From positions 280,146 through 344,145 of the forward strand of contig JAQQAP010000037.1 of assembly GCA_028533045.1 (NCBI GenBank): 64,000 nucleotides of DNA, written 5' to 3'. Within the stretch, counting starts at the first letter, position 1; the number at the start of each line of letters is the position of its first letter. Positions 18,666 to 27,877 of this stretch are shown here, piece by piece. The position numbers were made by a program, and so were the translations under genes. This stretch comes from Spirochaetales bacterium. Its GTDB lineage: Bacteria; Spirochaetota; Spirochaetia; DSM-2461. The notes under the pieces were generated by a model. It was not told where the DNA came from. It saw only the letters and a list, made by a program, of their open reading frames with translations, and ran no database searches.

Positions 18666-19253
18666 TTATTTTTTGACGGTAATTTTTACCCGCTCTTTTT
18701 TGGCGGCCTTTACAGGCTTGGCCGTTGTGCTCCGGGAAGGCTTACTAATTCTCACTTTTACCGGTTTGGGCCGGGAAGGGGCGGGTACTTCTTTTTTCTC
18801 CTCCCTCAACCTTGACATAGCCGGTTCGTAGCCCTTAAGAAAATCTTCCAGGTCTCGTTCATCTATAAGAATCGTTTCATTTCTCCGTTCGGAGACATGA
18901 TCGGCCCGTTCTTCGGAAATAAAAATAGAACCCCAGCCGAATTTATTCCATTTAACGGAAAAGTGAAAGGTTCTGCGCCCTCCCTCCTTTGCCTTGGAGA
19001 GGGAGAGCATTGTTTTATCACGTTTGTCCAGATGTGTCCGGGACAGGGAGAAACCATCCATAAAAGGAATTAAATCTTCCTGATAAATCATAATGGAATT
19101 ACGGACGAAGTCTCCTCCCTCCTTTTTTTTACTGCTTTCCACCATGTTAAGAAAACGATCGCCGTAACGGTTTTCCTTAATGTTAAAGAAATAGGTTTTC
19201 TCACCATCCTTAACATATATTTTTCTTGTGAAGATTTCTCCTCTATGTCCCAT
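18666..19253 (-). CDS. PUR-alpha-like nucleic acid-binding protein (DUF3276, BpuR-type)
   Basis: 195 residues. Residues 3-40 (GEIFTRKIYVKDGEKTYFFN and following) match the PUR-repeat pattern of DUF3276 proteins, and a second strand-rich segment with RRTFHFSVKW and GSIFISEE (about 85-120) continues it. The C-terminal 45 residues are rich in Lys, Arg, Pro and Ser, like a nucleic-acid-binding tail. In Borrelia the related BpuR binds DNA and RNA and affects gene expression. Here the gene sits directly after the VWA/FHA gene (1-nt gap) in a kinase-phosphatase operon; its Ser/Thr-rich tail could be a kinase target, which is my inference. Confidence 0.8.
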   Translation of the reverse strand: MGHRGEIFTRKIYVKDGEKTYFFNIKENRYGDRFLNMVESSKKKEGGDFVRNSIMIYQEDLIPFMDGFSLSRTHLDKRDKTMLSLSKAKEGGRRTFHFSVKWNKFGWGSIFISEERADHVSERRNETILIDERDLEDFLKGYEPAMSRLREEKKEVPAPSRPKPVKVRISKPSRSTTAKPVKAAKKERVKITVKK

Positions 19254-19254
19254 C

Positions 19255-20661
19255 TTATCTTACCTGCGTTCCTTCATCATCAAAAATTATCAGGTTATCT
19301 CCCACTTTGATGACATCACCGGCCTGCAGTTCTTTTTCGGAAACCTGCTTGTTGTTTACCATAGTGGCTTCCCCTTCTCCTGCTACCAGCGTAAAGGCCT
19401 GCTTCTTCTCATCGTAGATGATGGTGGCCGATTCCTTCTCCGAGGGGGCGCCGTGGCCCATAATTGTCATGTCATGGTTTTCACTGGTTCCAATGATAGT
19501 CTTGCCGTCACTCAGTTCCTGAACTTTGTTGCGCAGTCCGCCGGGACCGAGTAATTCGATATGGGGCGCGCTATTTACCCGTTCAAGTCTGATTTTGGTA
19601 AGAACAAGCCAAAGGGCTACTGCGATTATCAAAAAAAGCAGCAGAACCAGAAGGGGGAGATTCCCCGATTCACCAAACAGGGCTGAATTATAGTAGTATC
19701 GTGCTTCCGATTCAATAGAGGAAGAGCCGATTTTAACAAATACTTTGGGAGAATGGTAGACTCCCGCCTTATAGCTTACTCTGTACTCATCCATGACAGC
19801 CCGGCGAATGTTATTATATACCAGGGCCAACTGCTCCCCGTTTCTTGCATCGAAAACGCGGCCGCCCGTTTCCCGGGCGATCTCTCCCAGATAGGGATCG
19901 TGATTCAGACCAAAGTGAATGGCATAGAGGGTAATCCCCTCTTTATTAAGGTTTTCCGCCGCTTCTTCCGGAGTGAAAAGCCGGTCTCCGTATTCGGGAT
20001 GAAGTTCCCCCTTGTTTTTATAGAAGGAGTAGTTTTCCCCGTCGGAAAGAACAATAATGATCTTACGCCCCTTCTCTCCCTGATCTTCGAAAAACTGAGA
20101 GCTTCTATCCAAAGAGGCATAGAGTTCGGTATAGGCCTTTTCCGCTTCGGGCTTTTTAATGTATTCCAGCTGTTCCAAAAGGGCGCTGCGGTTCTTGGTA
20201 CTTTCGCTCAGAATGCGGTAGTCCGTATTGAACATAACCAACCCTACCCTGTCCCGGCTGTCCTCGATTGAACCGATAAAGGTCTGCATGGCGCTCTTGG
20301 CATGGGTCATTCTCTGGTTAGTGTACACATCGGTAGCCTTGCCGTTAAGGTCATCGTACATACTGCCCGAATTATCCATTAGCATAAGGAAGCCGATTCC
20401 ATCACGTCTATTGGCTTCACTATCCACGGTTAACTCCGATTCGACGGGAAACCACTTGTCTCCGTCGGGAGATTCATAAACGGTCAGATCGTCGCTGTTT
20501 TCAATAGGTGTGCCCAAGTCGTCAGTCTGGGTAATGTATAAATCTACCCTCTGATCCCTAAGGATACCGGTGGAATCGATACCTGTTATGGCAATATTTT
20601 CCGCGTTAAGGGCAAAAGGAATCAGGCTTAATAGTATAATTGTAAAAAATCTGTTTTTCAT
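19255..20661 (-). CDS. Exported VWA domain protein with membrane anchor and FHA-like domain
   Basis: 468 residues. A signal peptide (1-20) is followed by a von Willebrand A domain (about 95-290) with the metal-site motif FLMLMDNSGSMYDD and IIIVLSDGENYSF. One membrane helix (about 333-355) then leads to a cytoplasmic C-terminal FHA-like domain (about 370-468, with GKTIIGTSENHDMTIMG). The VWA part should face the periplasm and the FHA part the cytoplasm, where it could bind phosphothreonine made by the kinase encoded two genes upstream. The usual FHA Arg/Ser pair is degenerate, so phosphopeptide binding is uncertain. Confidence 0.82.
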   Translation of the reverse strand: MKNRFFTIILLSLIPFALNAENIAITGIDSTGILRDQRVDLYITQTDDLGTPIENSDDLTVYESPDGDKWFPVESELTVDSEANRRDGIGFLMLMDNSGSMYDDLNGKATDVYTNQRMTHAKSAMQTFIGSIEDSRDRVGLVMFNTDYRILSESTKNRSALLEQLEYIKKPEAEKAYTELYASLDRSSQFFEDQGEKGRKIIIVLSDGENYSFYKNKGELHPEYGDRLFTPEEAAENLNKEGITLYAIHFGLNHDPYLGEIARETGGRVFDARNGEQLALVYNNIRRAVMDEYRVSYKAGVYHSPKVFVKIGSSSIESEARYYYNSALFGESGNLPLLVLLLFLIIAVALWLVLTKIRLERVNSAPHIELLGPGGLRNKVQELSDGKTIIGTSENHDMTIMGHGAPSEKESATIIYDEKKQAFTLVAGEGEATMVNNKQVSEKELQAGDVIKVGDNLIIFDDEGTQVR

Positions 20662-21518
20662 TACTTTACCTCGTACAAAAATCGCGCTTCACCAATGCGA
20701 ATCACATCTTCATATTTGAGACGGATTTTCTGTGTCTTTTCGTCATTAACAAATACATCATAGCGGTGGCTAAAAGGTTCAACGGTCACCCCGTCTCCTT
20801 TAACAGTGATTACGGCATGACATTTTTCTTCCACCCCGTCATAGCCTGATAGAGCCAGATCGTTACCGGGACCATAACCTACGGTCAATTTTCTCTGATT
20901 AAGAGCCAATTTTTTCCCCTTCATAGAGCCGTTAAGCACGCGAAGCACACCGCGGGAAAAATTCTTTTCCATAAGGGCGTAAAAGAAAGTGATAGAAGCT
21001 CCCAGGACAATAAGTCCAATAAAACGGGAGGTGAGCAGTTCCAGGATAAATCCCCCCAGCAAACCACCGGTTAAACCTCCCAGAAGGCCATAGGTTAGTT
21101 TAAAACCGGAACGGGACCGGAGTCCTTCGCCCAGAGCGACAAACATTCCCATGATCATCCAACACAGGGCCTGAATCAACGCCCCCATAAATAGAGGGAC
21201 TTCCCCCAGGGTTCGGGCAAACTTCATAAGCAATGACTGTCCCAGAAAAACCCCTACAATACCACCGGCAATACCGGTAAGGGTTCCGTAAAGGAGTCCC
21301 TTGATAATTTTCTGCTTATTGCCGTGAACGATACCTTCCGCACTGCCCAATACGGCACCAATGGCCAGCCCAAAGGAGGCTCCCATTACAATATTAAAAA
21401 ATAGATAGCTACCAAAGCTCTCTTTCATGAGGGAAATCAATCCCACCAGAGCAAAGGCCGCCAGTCCGCCTACCGCACCGATAGCCGTGTATAATCCCAT
21501 CTTACCGCTTTCTGTCAT
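20661..21518 (-). CDS. Polytopic membrane protein with C-terminal FHA domain
   Basis: 285 residues. The first 185 contain about six Gly-rich hydrophobic helices (for example AIGAVGGLAAFALVGLISLM), and the last 90 form an FHA-like domain with KLTVGYGPGNDLALSG and KCHAVITVKGDGV. The domain should be cytoplasmic. The start overlaps nothing, with AGGAG upstream, and the stop touches the next gene, so it belongs to the kinase operon. The canonical GRxxxN arginine is replaced by Tyr-Gly-Pro, so binding to phosphothreonine is doubtful. What the membrane part moves or senses is unknown. Confidence 0.75.
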   Translation of the reverse strand: MTESGKMGLYTAIGAVGGLAAFALVGLISLMKESFGSYLFFNIVMGASFGLAIGAVLGSAEGIVHGNKQKIIKGLLYGTLTGIAGGIVGVFLGQSLLMKFARTLGEVPLFMGALIQALCWMIMGMFVALGEGLRSRSGFKLTYGLLGGLTGGLLGGFILELLTSRFIGLIVLGASITFFYALMEKNFSRGVLRVLNGSMKGKKLALNQRKLTVGYGPGNDLALSGYDGVEEKCHAVITVKGDGVTVEPFSHRYDVFVNDEKTQKIRLKYEDVIRIGEARFLYEVK

Positions 21519-21523
21519 AGTTT

Positions 21524-23398
21524 TTACTCCTCAGTAATCAGCAGTTCCGATTCATCAGCATTCAGTCCCAGAGAAAGAGAATATCTCTCGCCCTGTTCCA
21601 AATCCAATTCGATAGAGGCGGTTTTTCGGCCGCTCTTAAATTCCAGTAAATAGATACCCGGAGTCAATTTGAGGGTATTTGCCCCTTCGACCAATTCGGG
21701 TAGTTTTGTTAAGGTTCCCACGGAAGACCCTTCTACGTAACGGTTGTCCCCGTTAAGTGAGAAGGAGAGCTTCTCAAGCTTATTGTTTAGCTGAACCGTA
21801 GCCGCCACAGGTGTCATAATGACTTCAATGGTGAGCTCCTTTTGAAAGGGATAAACCTTAAGGGAATACTCCTTGGGGTAATATCCTGCTCTCTCAAAAC
21901 GGAACTTGTGTACCTTACCGGAAAGAAGCTCCTGTTCACCGGGAAGGTAATTTACCCAATCGGTCCCGTTAAAAATTTTGATAACCGTACCACGAGCCAC
22001 GTTAGCTTTTGTAAAACAGTCCTTTATTTGCCAGTTCACATCCACCGTGGAAACGGGAAGGTCCATAATTTCAAGAACAATCTCTTCTCCCTTCTCCGTG
22101 GAGGGATCCGCTTTTTGCTCATTCCGGGGAGGAAGATACACGGTGTACCAGTAAAGAAGATCCTCCACTTGAATCTTAAGACGGTAACGACCGCTTTCCA
22201 GATATAGGGGAAGACTCTTAAAACTGTGAATATCCCCATTCTCCGTGGTTACATGTCGCATAATGACGTTCTTGTCCACATCGGGGATGGTGTTATCGTC
22301 ATCGACAAAAATAGCCACGTTTCTATAGATCTGGTCATACTCCTTATAGTCAGCGGTCACATGAATTTCCAGGTTTAACCGTCCGTAGGAGTTGGTAAAT
22401 AGAAACTCATGGAAAAGTCCGAACCACCAGGCTGCAGTACCAGCGGCCAAAAGAGCCACAGCACCGCCGCCAATAGCCACCATTCGGCCCAGGCGAATCT
22501 TGCGCTTCTTCTTTTCCGGAACATCTTCCCCGGCGATACGGGCCTGCAGTTCCTCAACGATAGCCATTTCATCAAGATTTCGAAAATAGCGATCCAGAAG
22601 AGTTAAAATCTCATCGACACTTTTATAGCGCTTGTCCGCCTTGCCGCGCATACACTTACGGATAATCTTTGCCGTAAGGGGGCTGATCTCCGGGTTCAGC
22701 TTGCGGGGGGGGATGTACTTATTCTTTTGAATAGCCGCAATAAGCTCGGGAGAATAGCCGCCGGGAAAAGGTTTCTTGCCGGTAACCATCTGATAGAGCA
22801 TAACACCCATGGAGTAGATATCCGCCCGGGCGTCCACATTGCGGGAGCTTTGGAACTGTTCGGGAGCCATGTAGGAAGGGGTCCCTACGGTCATACCGTC
22901 CGTGGTAAGGCCCGCTTCTTCTTCTGTGCCCTCATGGGCGACACCAAAGTCCACCAGCTTCACTTCTCCGGAGGAGTTGAACATGATGTTGGCCGGCTTG
23001 ATATCCCTGTGAATAACCTGATGCTTGTGGGCGTACTTAAGGGCTTTACAGCTCTCTCTAAAAATGTAGAGAGCCAGATCACAGTTTAAATAACGCTCTC
23101 GGGTCAGGAGATTATTCAGGTCCGAACCGTCGATATATTCCAGAACGATATAGTAGGAATCACCGGCCTTGAAATGGTCGTAAAAGTTAACAATATTCTC
23201 GTTTTTAAAGTTCATCATCATCCGCGCTTCGCGACGGAATCTTTCGGTCAGATGCTCACTGTTTTTAAGGGTCAGCCTTTTAAGAATAACAGGCCGGTTC
23301 AACGTGGGATGAACCCCTTTGTAGACAGCTCCCATTCCCCCTTCGGCCACCTTGGCCTCAATGGGATACTTTCCGATTTTAGTTGGTATTTTTGCCAC
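21524..23398 (-). CDS. Transmembrane Hanks-type serine/threonine protein kinase
   Basis: 624 residues from a GTG. The kinase domain (about 8-275) has the glycine loop AEGGMGAVYKG, the Lys in PVILKRL, the catalytic loop HRDIKPANIMF, DFG in KLVDFGVAH, and APEQF. A juxtamembrane stretch is followed by one membrane helix (about 308-328). The remaining 295 residues should be outside the membrane, Tyr-rich, and end in PEGA-like beta repeats instead of PASTA domains, so the signal sensed is probably not free peptidoglycan fragments. It is flanked by a phosphatase and two FHA proteins, the usual partners of such kinases. Confidence 0.93.
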   Translation of the reverse strand: MAKIPTKIGKYPIEAKVAEGGMGAVYKGVHPTLNRPVILKRLTLKNSEHLTERFRREARMMMNFKNENIVNFYDHFKAGDSYYIVLEYIDGSDLNNLLTRERYLNCDLALYIFRESCKALKYAHKHQVIHRDIKPANIMFNSSGEVKLVDFGVAHEGTEEEAGLTTDGMTVGTPSYMAPEQFQSSRNVDARADIYSMGVMLYQMVTGKKPFPGGYSPELIAAIQKNKYIPPRKLNPEISPLTAKIIRKCMRGKADKRYKSVDEILTLLDRYFRNLDEMAIVEELQARIAGEDVPEKKKRKIRLGRMVAIGGGAVALLAAGTAAWWFGLFHEFLFTNSYGRLNLEIHVTADYKEYDQIYRNVAIFVDDDNTIPDVDKNVIMRHVTTENGDIHSFKSLPLYLESGRYRLKIQVEDLLYWYTVYLPPRNEQKADPSTEKGEEIVLEIMDLPVSTVDVNWQIKDCFTKANVARGTVIKIFNGTDWVNYLPGEQELLSGKVHKFRFERAGYYPKEYSLKVYPFQKELTIEVIMTPVAATVQLNNKLEKLSFSLNGDNRYVEGSSVGTLTKLPELVEGANTLKLTPGIYLLEFKSGRKTASIELDLEQGERYSLSLGLNADESELLITEE

Positions 23399-23399
23399 C

Positions 23400-24407
23400 T
23401 TAGTCCTCTCGTTTCAGTTCTTTAACTACTTTTTCCAATTCTATCACTTCACCGGGCTCCAAAAGAGCCACAATGTCTTTCTCGGGATTGTGTATTTGTA
23501 CATAACGGCCGCCGGCTCTTGTCTGGAACAGATTCTGTACCGGCCTGTGACCGCCAAAGTAAAAAGTCTTCTCTTTTCCCGGCAAATATTCTTTTAACAT
23601 AGCCTCCACAGTCCCCGGTTCGGACTGATCGTTGCCGGTCCAGCTAAAGTCAAAGGAGACGGTTCGGTCTTCTCTAAAATTAACAATTTCCTCTCTGCTG
23701 TGAAACTTGAGCGGTTCCGCATGGGAGACAAGAAAGTTTTCGCCAATCACAAAAAGAGGAAGGGACTGCTCAAAGGCACTCCACTCATCAAGAAACTCCT
23801 CTCCCAGGAAGATTTCCACCCACTCGCGCACCATGGCTCCTTCATAGGCGTATTTACCAAAGGAGCGGTCGGAGTGGTTATTTTCATTCTTGATATTTTC
23901 ATGATTTCCTTTAAGAAAATGAAAATTGTCGGGAAAAGAACGCTTAAGGAGCATTATCATAGCCATAACGCCCATACTATCGGCCATTTCCCTGTCCATA
24001 TGTCGGTGACGTTTAAATCCCAGGGCGTACTCCTGGAAAGCTTCCTGCCAACGGAGGGCTCCCCTTTTTTCCGTGTGAAATCCGTCACCCACACAAACAA
24101 CCTGCAGTTCATCCTTGATTAATCCTTCCAGAACAGGGCCGGGACCGTAGTTCCAGTTAAGAAAATTCATGACAAAGTCGCGCCTTCCGTGAATGTCGGG
24201 AATAACCAGGGTGGGAATATCTTCACGGAGGACAATCAGCCCCCCGGAGATTTCATCCTCATCCAGGGGGCGGACAAGGGGATTTTCATTATTGAGAAGA
24301 AAGGTCACCGAAGCGACCAGATCTTCCAGCTGATCCCGGGGCGGAATTGTCTTGAGGTTGGCATAGCGCTCCAGGGTTTTAATCAGAGTCGCAAAATTAT
24401 CAGCCAT
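23400..24407 (-). CDS. PPP-type metallophosphoesterase, probable Ser/Thr phosphatase
   Basis: 335 residues. The metal-binding motifs of the PPP family are present in order: VIPDIHGRRDF (GDxHG-like, near 68), VCVGDGFHTE (near 107), FLKGNHENIKN (GNHE, near 165) and LVSHAEP (near 225). A final His lies in YFGGHRPVQ. It is 1 nt from the kinase gene, so it is the likely opposing phosphatase. The first motif has Pro in place of Gly, a common variant. No membrane segment, so cytoplasmic. Confidence 0.82.
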   Translation of the reverse strand: MADNFATLIKTLERYANLKTIPPRDQLEDLVASVTFLLNNENPLVRPLDEDEISGGLIVLREDIPTLVIPDIHGRRDFVMNFLNWNYGPGPVLEGLIKDELQVVCVGDGFHTEKRGALRWQEAFQEYALGFKRHRHMDREMADSMGVMAMIMLLKRSFPDNFHFLKGNHENIKNENNHSDRSFGKYAYEGAMVREWVEIFLGEEFLDEWSAFEQSLPLFVIGENFLVSHAEPLKFHSREEIVNFREDRTVSFDFSWTGNDQSEPGTVEAMLKEYLPGKEKTFYFGGHRPVQNLFQTRAGGRYVQIHNPEKDIVALLEPGEVIELEKVVKELKRED

Positions 24408-24409
24408 AT

Positions 24410-24940
24410 TTATTCGATAATTACCGTTTTATTCACATCTACGAATTCTTCGGTAATGATTCTTGTGGCTTCACTGATGGTTTCCCGCTGATCCTCAATG
24501 GGGAGAACATCATCTTTAATTACGGCGATTTTGTAGAGGGGGGAACTCTTAACTATGGGGCCGCCGTCAAAATGGGCCTCATCACCGGTTTTAAGATCGT
24601 TCTTGATGGAAGAGTTGTCGGAGACAGCCTGATTGGGAACGTCCCGTCTCATGCCGATGCTCGAATAGATAACCTGGCGGTGCTCCCCTTCCATGGGACC
24701 GATACCGATAAGAGAGCCGGAAAAGGTTAAGGCCAGGGCTGCTTTGGCTTCCCCCGCTTCCAGGGTTTCCACTTCTTCCATTCCCAGGCTGTCCAACTGT
24801 GACATGAAGGCTTCTTCCTTGTTAAACCAGGCAGTGGCCATCATCTCTTTATTTATGTCATTATCTTCCAGACCGGAAGGTTTAAGAACATTTTTAATTA
24901 TGTGACTCTGGATTCGTTCATCCATTTCTTCAAACTTCAT
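24410..24940 (-). CDS. Protein of unknown function, first gene of the kinase operon
   Basis: 176 residues from the ATG at 24940, chosen because AAGGAG lies 7 nt upstream; a longer frame begins six codons earlier but would place the Shine-Dalgarno sequence inside the gene. The product is acidic, soluble, and has a helical N-terminus followed by a beta-rich region (about 65-170, with KAALALTFSGSLIGIGP). I do not recognise a family. It lies 2 nt from the phosphatase gene and should be a partner or substrate of the kinase/phosphatase pair. Confidence 0.6.
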   Translation of the reverse strand: MKFEEMDERIQSHIIKNVLKPSGLEDNDINKEMMATAWFNKEEAFMSQLDSLGMEEVETLEAGEAKAALALTFSGSLIGIGPMEGEHRQVIYSSIGMRRDVPNQAVSDNSSIKNDLKTGDEAHFDGGPIVKSSPLYKIAVIKDDVLPIEDQRETISEATRIITEEFVDVNKTVIIE

Positions 24941-24974
24941 ATAGAACTCCTTTTCCATTGTTAGCTTTTTAATA

Positions 24975-24983
24975 AGTATAACA
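24975..24983 (-). promoter_or_regulatory. Extended -10 promoter for the kinase operon
   Basis: TGTTATACT (TG, one base, TATACT) on the minus strand, about 34 nt before the ATG at 24940, leaving room for the Shine-Dalgarno sequence. No good -35 is seen at 17 nt. Confidence 0.4.
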
Positions 24984-25020
24984 ACATTTCATTATCAAGA
25001 CAGGTGCCATTTGGTATAAT

Positions 25021-25057
25021 TTTTAAAAAAACGCCTCTACCACCGGGATAGAGGCGT
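25021..25057 (-). terminator. Rho-independent terminator of ppdK
   Basis: A perfect 9-bp stem (25031-25039 with 25049-25057, ACGCCTCTA arm) with a 9-nt loop, followed on the minus strand by a T-rich run. It lies about 29 nt after the ppdK stop. Confidence 0.85.
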
Positions 25058-25085
25058 ATTCCTAAACTTTTTTGGCTACAAAATA

Positions 25086-27749
25086 CTATTTATTCTTTAA
25101 AACGGCCTGTGCGGCGGCCAATCGGGCGATGGGAACCCTAAAGGGTGAACAGGACACCACGTTAAGACCGGCCCGATAGCAGAACTCAATGGAAGCCGGG
25201 TCTCCCCCGTGTTCACCACAAATACTTGTTTTGAGTTTTGCTTTGGTCTTGCGGCCCTTTTCTACGGCCATATTTACCAGTTGGCCCACGCCGGTCTGAT
25301 CCAGAGTCTGGAAGGGATCGTCTTTAAGGATTTTCTGATCCAGATAGTCCGGGAGAAAACCATTCACATCGTCACGGCTGTAGCCAAAGGTCATCTGGGT
25401 CAGGTCGTTTGTCCCAAAGGAGAAGTAGTCCGCATGGCGGGCTATCTCATCGGCCGTTAAGGCGGCTCGGGGAATTTCGATCATGGTCCCCAACTTATAA
25501 TCGATCGTCGCTCTCTTATCGGAGAGAACCTTTTCTATAATTGCTTCCGCATTGGCCCTAAGGGGAGCCAGCTCATTTACTGTTCCTACGAGGGGTATCA
25601 TAATTTCGGGCAGGACCTTTTTACCTTCCGAAGCAACTTGAACGGCAGCGTTGATGATAGCTTCCACCTGCATATCGTAGATTTCCGGATAGGTGATACC
25701 CAATCGGCACCCCCTGTGTCCCAACATAGGATTGAGCTCATGGAGGGAGGAGATTCTCTCTTCCAGTTTCTTAGGGTCCTTGCCGGTTGCCTTGGCCAGG
25801 GCTTCCGTTTCCCGTTCCGTGTGGGGAACGAACTCATGAAGAGGAGGATCGAGAAGGCGGATATTTACGGGCTTACCGTCCATGATGCGAAAGATCTCTT
25901 CAAAGTCGACAGTCTGAAGCTTGAGGATGTCCTTGAGAGCTGTTTTACGCTCATCCAGGCTGTCCGCTACGATCATGATACGAAACTTTTCCAGTTTTTC
26001 TTCGTCAAAGAACATGTGTTCCGTACGGCAGAGGCCGATTCCTGTGGCGCCGAACTTCAGGGCCATGGCCGCATCGGCGGGCTGGTCCGCATTGGCTCGT
26101 ACCTGGAAACCGTCAACCACATCTTTTCTCTTGCCCGAAGCGGCAATTTCGTCGGACCACTCAAGAAGTTTGTGGAGGTTACCGGAAATTTCAGGCGATT
26201 CCAGAGGAATAATTCCGTCGTAAACAGCTCCGTCAGAACCGTCAATAGAGAGTTCGTCCCCTTCTTTGTAGGTTTTACTACCAATTTTAAGGGTCTTATC
26301 TTTTTCGCTGATAATCAGCTCTTTACAGCCGGCCACACAGGGCGTCCCCATACCGCGTGCAACAACGGCGGCGTGGCTGGTCATCCCGCCGGTACTGGTT
26401 AAGATACCCTGGGCCACATGCATACCGCCGATGTCTTCGGGGCTTGTATCCTTTCTTACGAGGAGAACTTTCTTGCCATCGTCCACCCATTTTTCCGCTT
26501 CGTCGGCGGTAAATACGATTTGGCCGCAGGCTGCCCCGGGAGAGGCATTAAGTCCTTTAGCGATTTCTGTAAGGCTGTTTTTTACTTTACCGTTAATCAT
26601 GGGATGGAGGAGATGGTCCAGCTGTTCCGGAGTAATGCGGTTTACAGCGGTATCCTTATCGATAAGACCTTCATAAACCATTTCCACGGCCATTCGTACA
26701 GCGGCCGGCCCGGTTCGCTTACCGTTTCTCGTTTGGAGAAGGTAGAGCTGACTTTCCTGAATGGTGAATTCCATGTCCTGCATATCGTTATAGTGGGCTT
26801 CCAGTCGGTCTTTAATATCAACGAGCTGTTTGTATACGGCGGCGTTGTTTTTTTCCAGGTCCGTGATGGAGGATGGTGTACGGATACCGGCAACCACATC
26901 CTCTCCCTGGGCGTTCATAAGGTACTCGCCAAAGAAGTATTTTTCCCCGGTGGAGGGATCCCGTGAAAAACAGACACCCGTACCGGAGTCGTCGGACCAG
27001 TTACCGAATACCATGGACTGAACGTTTACGGCCGTTCCCAGAAGACCTTCAATTTTATTGATTTGACGGTATTTGATGGCCCGTTCGTTATTCCAGGAAC
27101 CAAAAACCGCATCGATCGCTTCCCAAAGCTGAACCTTGGGATCCTGGGGAAAATCGGTTCCCACAGCTTTCTTATAAACAACCTTATATTTCTCTACAAC
27201 AACCTTGAGGTCTTCCGCATCAAGGTCCACATCGTCTTCCACCCCTTTGGCTTTCTTAACCGAATCCAGGGCTTCTTCGAATTCACTGTGAGGAATGCCT
27301 TTTACCACGTCCCCGAACATCTGGATAAACCGGCGGTAAGCGTCCCAGGCAAAACGGATATTTCCCGTATTTTTGGCTATACCGTCCACGGCTTTTTCAT
27401 TGAGCCCCAGGTTCAGAACCGTATCCATCATACCGGGCATGGAAATAGCGGCTCCGGAACGGACCGAAACAAGAAGGGGGTCGTTGGCGTCGCCCAGGAC
27501 TTTACCCATGTTTTTTTCCAGACGATGAAGATGGTCTTCCACCTCGTCAACGATGCGTTTGGGAAAGGACTGGTTATTCTGGTAATAGATCTCGCAAGTC
27601 CCTGTACTAATAGTAAAACCGGGAGGGACGGGAATGCCCAGATTGGTCATCTCCGCCAGGTTTGCACCTTTACCGCCGAGAAAAGCCTTCATTTCGGCTC
27701 TACCCTCTGCCTTGCCATTACCAAAGAAATATACATGTTTCTTTTCCAT
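25086..27749 (-). CDS. ppdK: Pyruvate, phosphate dikinase
   Basis: 887 residues from the ATG at 27749, giving the family start MEKKHVYFFGNGKAEG; the frame is open 27 codons further upstream but nothing there fits the family. It interconverts pyruvate, ATP and phosphate with PEP, AMP and pyrophosphate. The N-terminal ATP-grasp domain has KAFLGGKGANLAEM; the phosphohistidine domain has GGMTSHAAVVARGMGTPCV with the catalytic His and regulatory Thr; the C-terminal PEP-binding barrel has GHRGCRLG and the end block TSICGEHGGDP. The gene has its own promoter and terminator. In anaerobic spirochaetes it can serve a pyrophosphate-linked glycolysis. Confidence 0.96.
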   Translation of the reverse strand: MEKKHVYFFGNGKAEGRAEMKAFLGGKGANLAEMTNLGIPVPPGFTISTGTCEIYYQNNQSFPKRIVDEVEDHLHRLEKNMGKVLGDANDPLLVSVRSGAAISMPGMMDTVLNLGLNEKAVDGIAKNTGNIRFAWDAYRRFIQMFGDVVKGIPHSEFEEALDSVKKAKGVEDDVDLDAEDLKVVVEKYKVVYKKAVGTDFPQDPKVQLWEAIDAVFGSWNNERAIKYRQINKIEGLLGTAVNVQSMVFGNWSDDSGTGVCFSRDPSTGEKYFFGEYLMNAQGEDVVAGIRTPSSITDLEKNNAAVYKQLVDIKDRLEAHYNDMQDMEFTIQESQLYLLQTRNGKRTGPAAVRMAVEMVYEGLIDKDTAVNRITPEQLDHLLHPMINGKVKNSLTEIAKGLNASPGAACGQIVFTADEAEKWVDDGKKVLLVRKDTSPEDIGGMHVAQGILTSTGGMTSHAAVVARGMGTPCVAGCKELIISEKDKTLKIGSKTYKEGDELSIDGSDGAVYDGIIPLESPEISGNLHKLLEWSDEIAASGKRKDVVDGFQVRANADQPADAAMALKFGATGIGLCRTEHMFFDEEKLEKFRIMIVADSLDERKTALKDILKLQTVDFEEIFRIMDGKPVNIRLLDPPLHEFVPHTERETEALAKATGKDPKKLEERISSLHELNPMLGHRGCRLGITYPEIYDMQVEAIINAAVQVASEGKKVLPEIMIPLVGTVNELAPLRANAEAIIEKVLSDKRATIDYKLGTMIEIPRAALTADEIARHADYFSFGTNDLTQMTFGYSRDDVNGFLPDYLDQKILKDDPFQTLDQTGVGQLVNMAVEKGRKTKAKLKTSICGEHGGDPASIEFCYRAGLNVVSCSPFRVPIARLAAAQAVLKNK

Positions 27750-27798
27750 AACCTCGTCCCTCTCTTTTAGTGAATTAACGTAGTAAACGTCTGTTAAA

Positions 27799-27827
27799 AT
27801 GTTAGGCCATGGTCGGGGGGTTGTCAA
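27799..27827 (-). promoter_or_regulatory. Sigma70-type promoter for ppdK
   Basis: Perfect TTGACA (27822-27827), 17-nt spacer, TAACAT (27799-27804) on the minus strand. The leader is about 43 nt. Confidence 0.6.
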
Positions 27828-27841
27828 CAAAAAGTTGAGTC

Positions 27842-27870
27842 TTGTAAATCCTCTCCTCTTTCTCTATTAT
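27842..27870 (+). promoter_or_regulatory. Sigma70-type promoter for the PurF-like gene, near-leaderless
   Basis: TTGTAA (27842-27847), 17-nt spacer, TATTAT (27865-27870). Transcription should start at about 27877, next to the ATG at 27878, so the AAGG just before the ATG would mostly not be transcribed. Confidence 0.5.
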
Positions 27871-27877
27871 AAGGCCC

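Noticed and set aside
27750..27830. Longer N-terminus for pyruvate phosphate dikinase
   Set aside because: The added 27 residues do not match the family and would cover the promoter leader; the ATG at 27749 gives the standard start.
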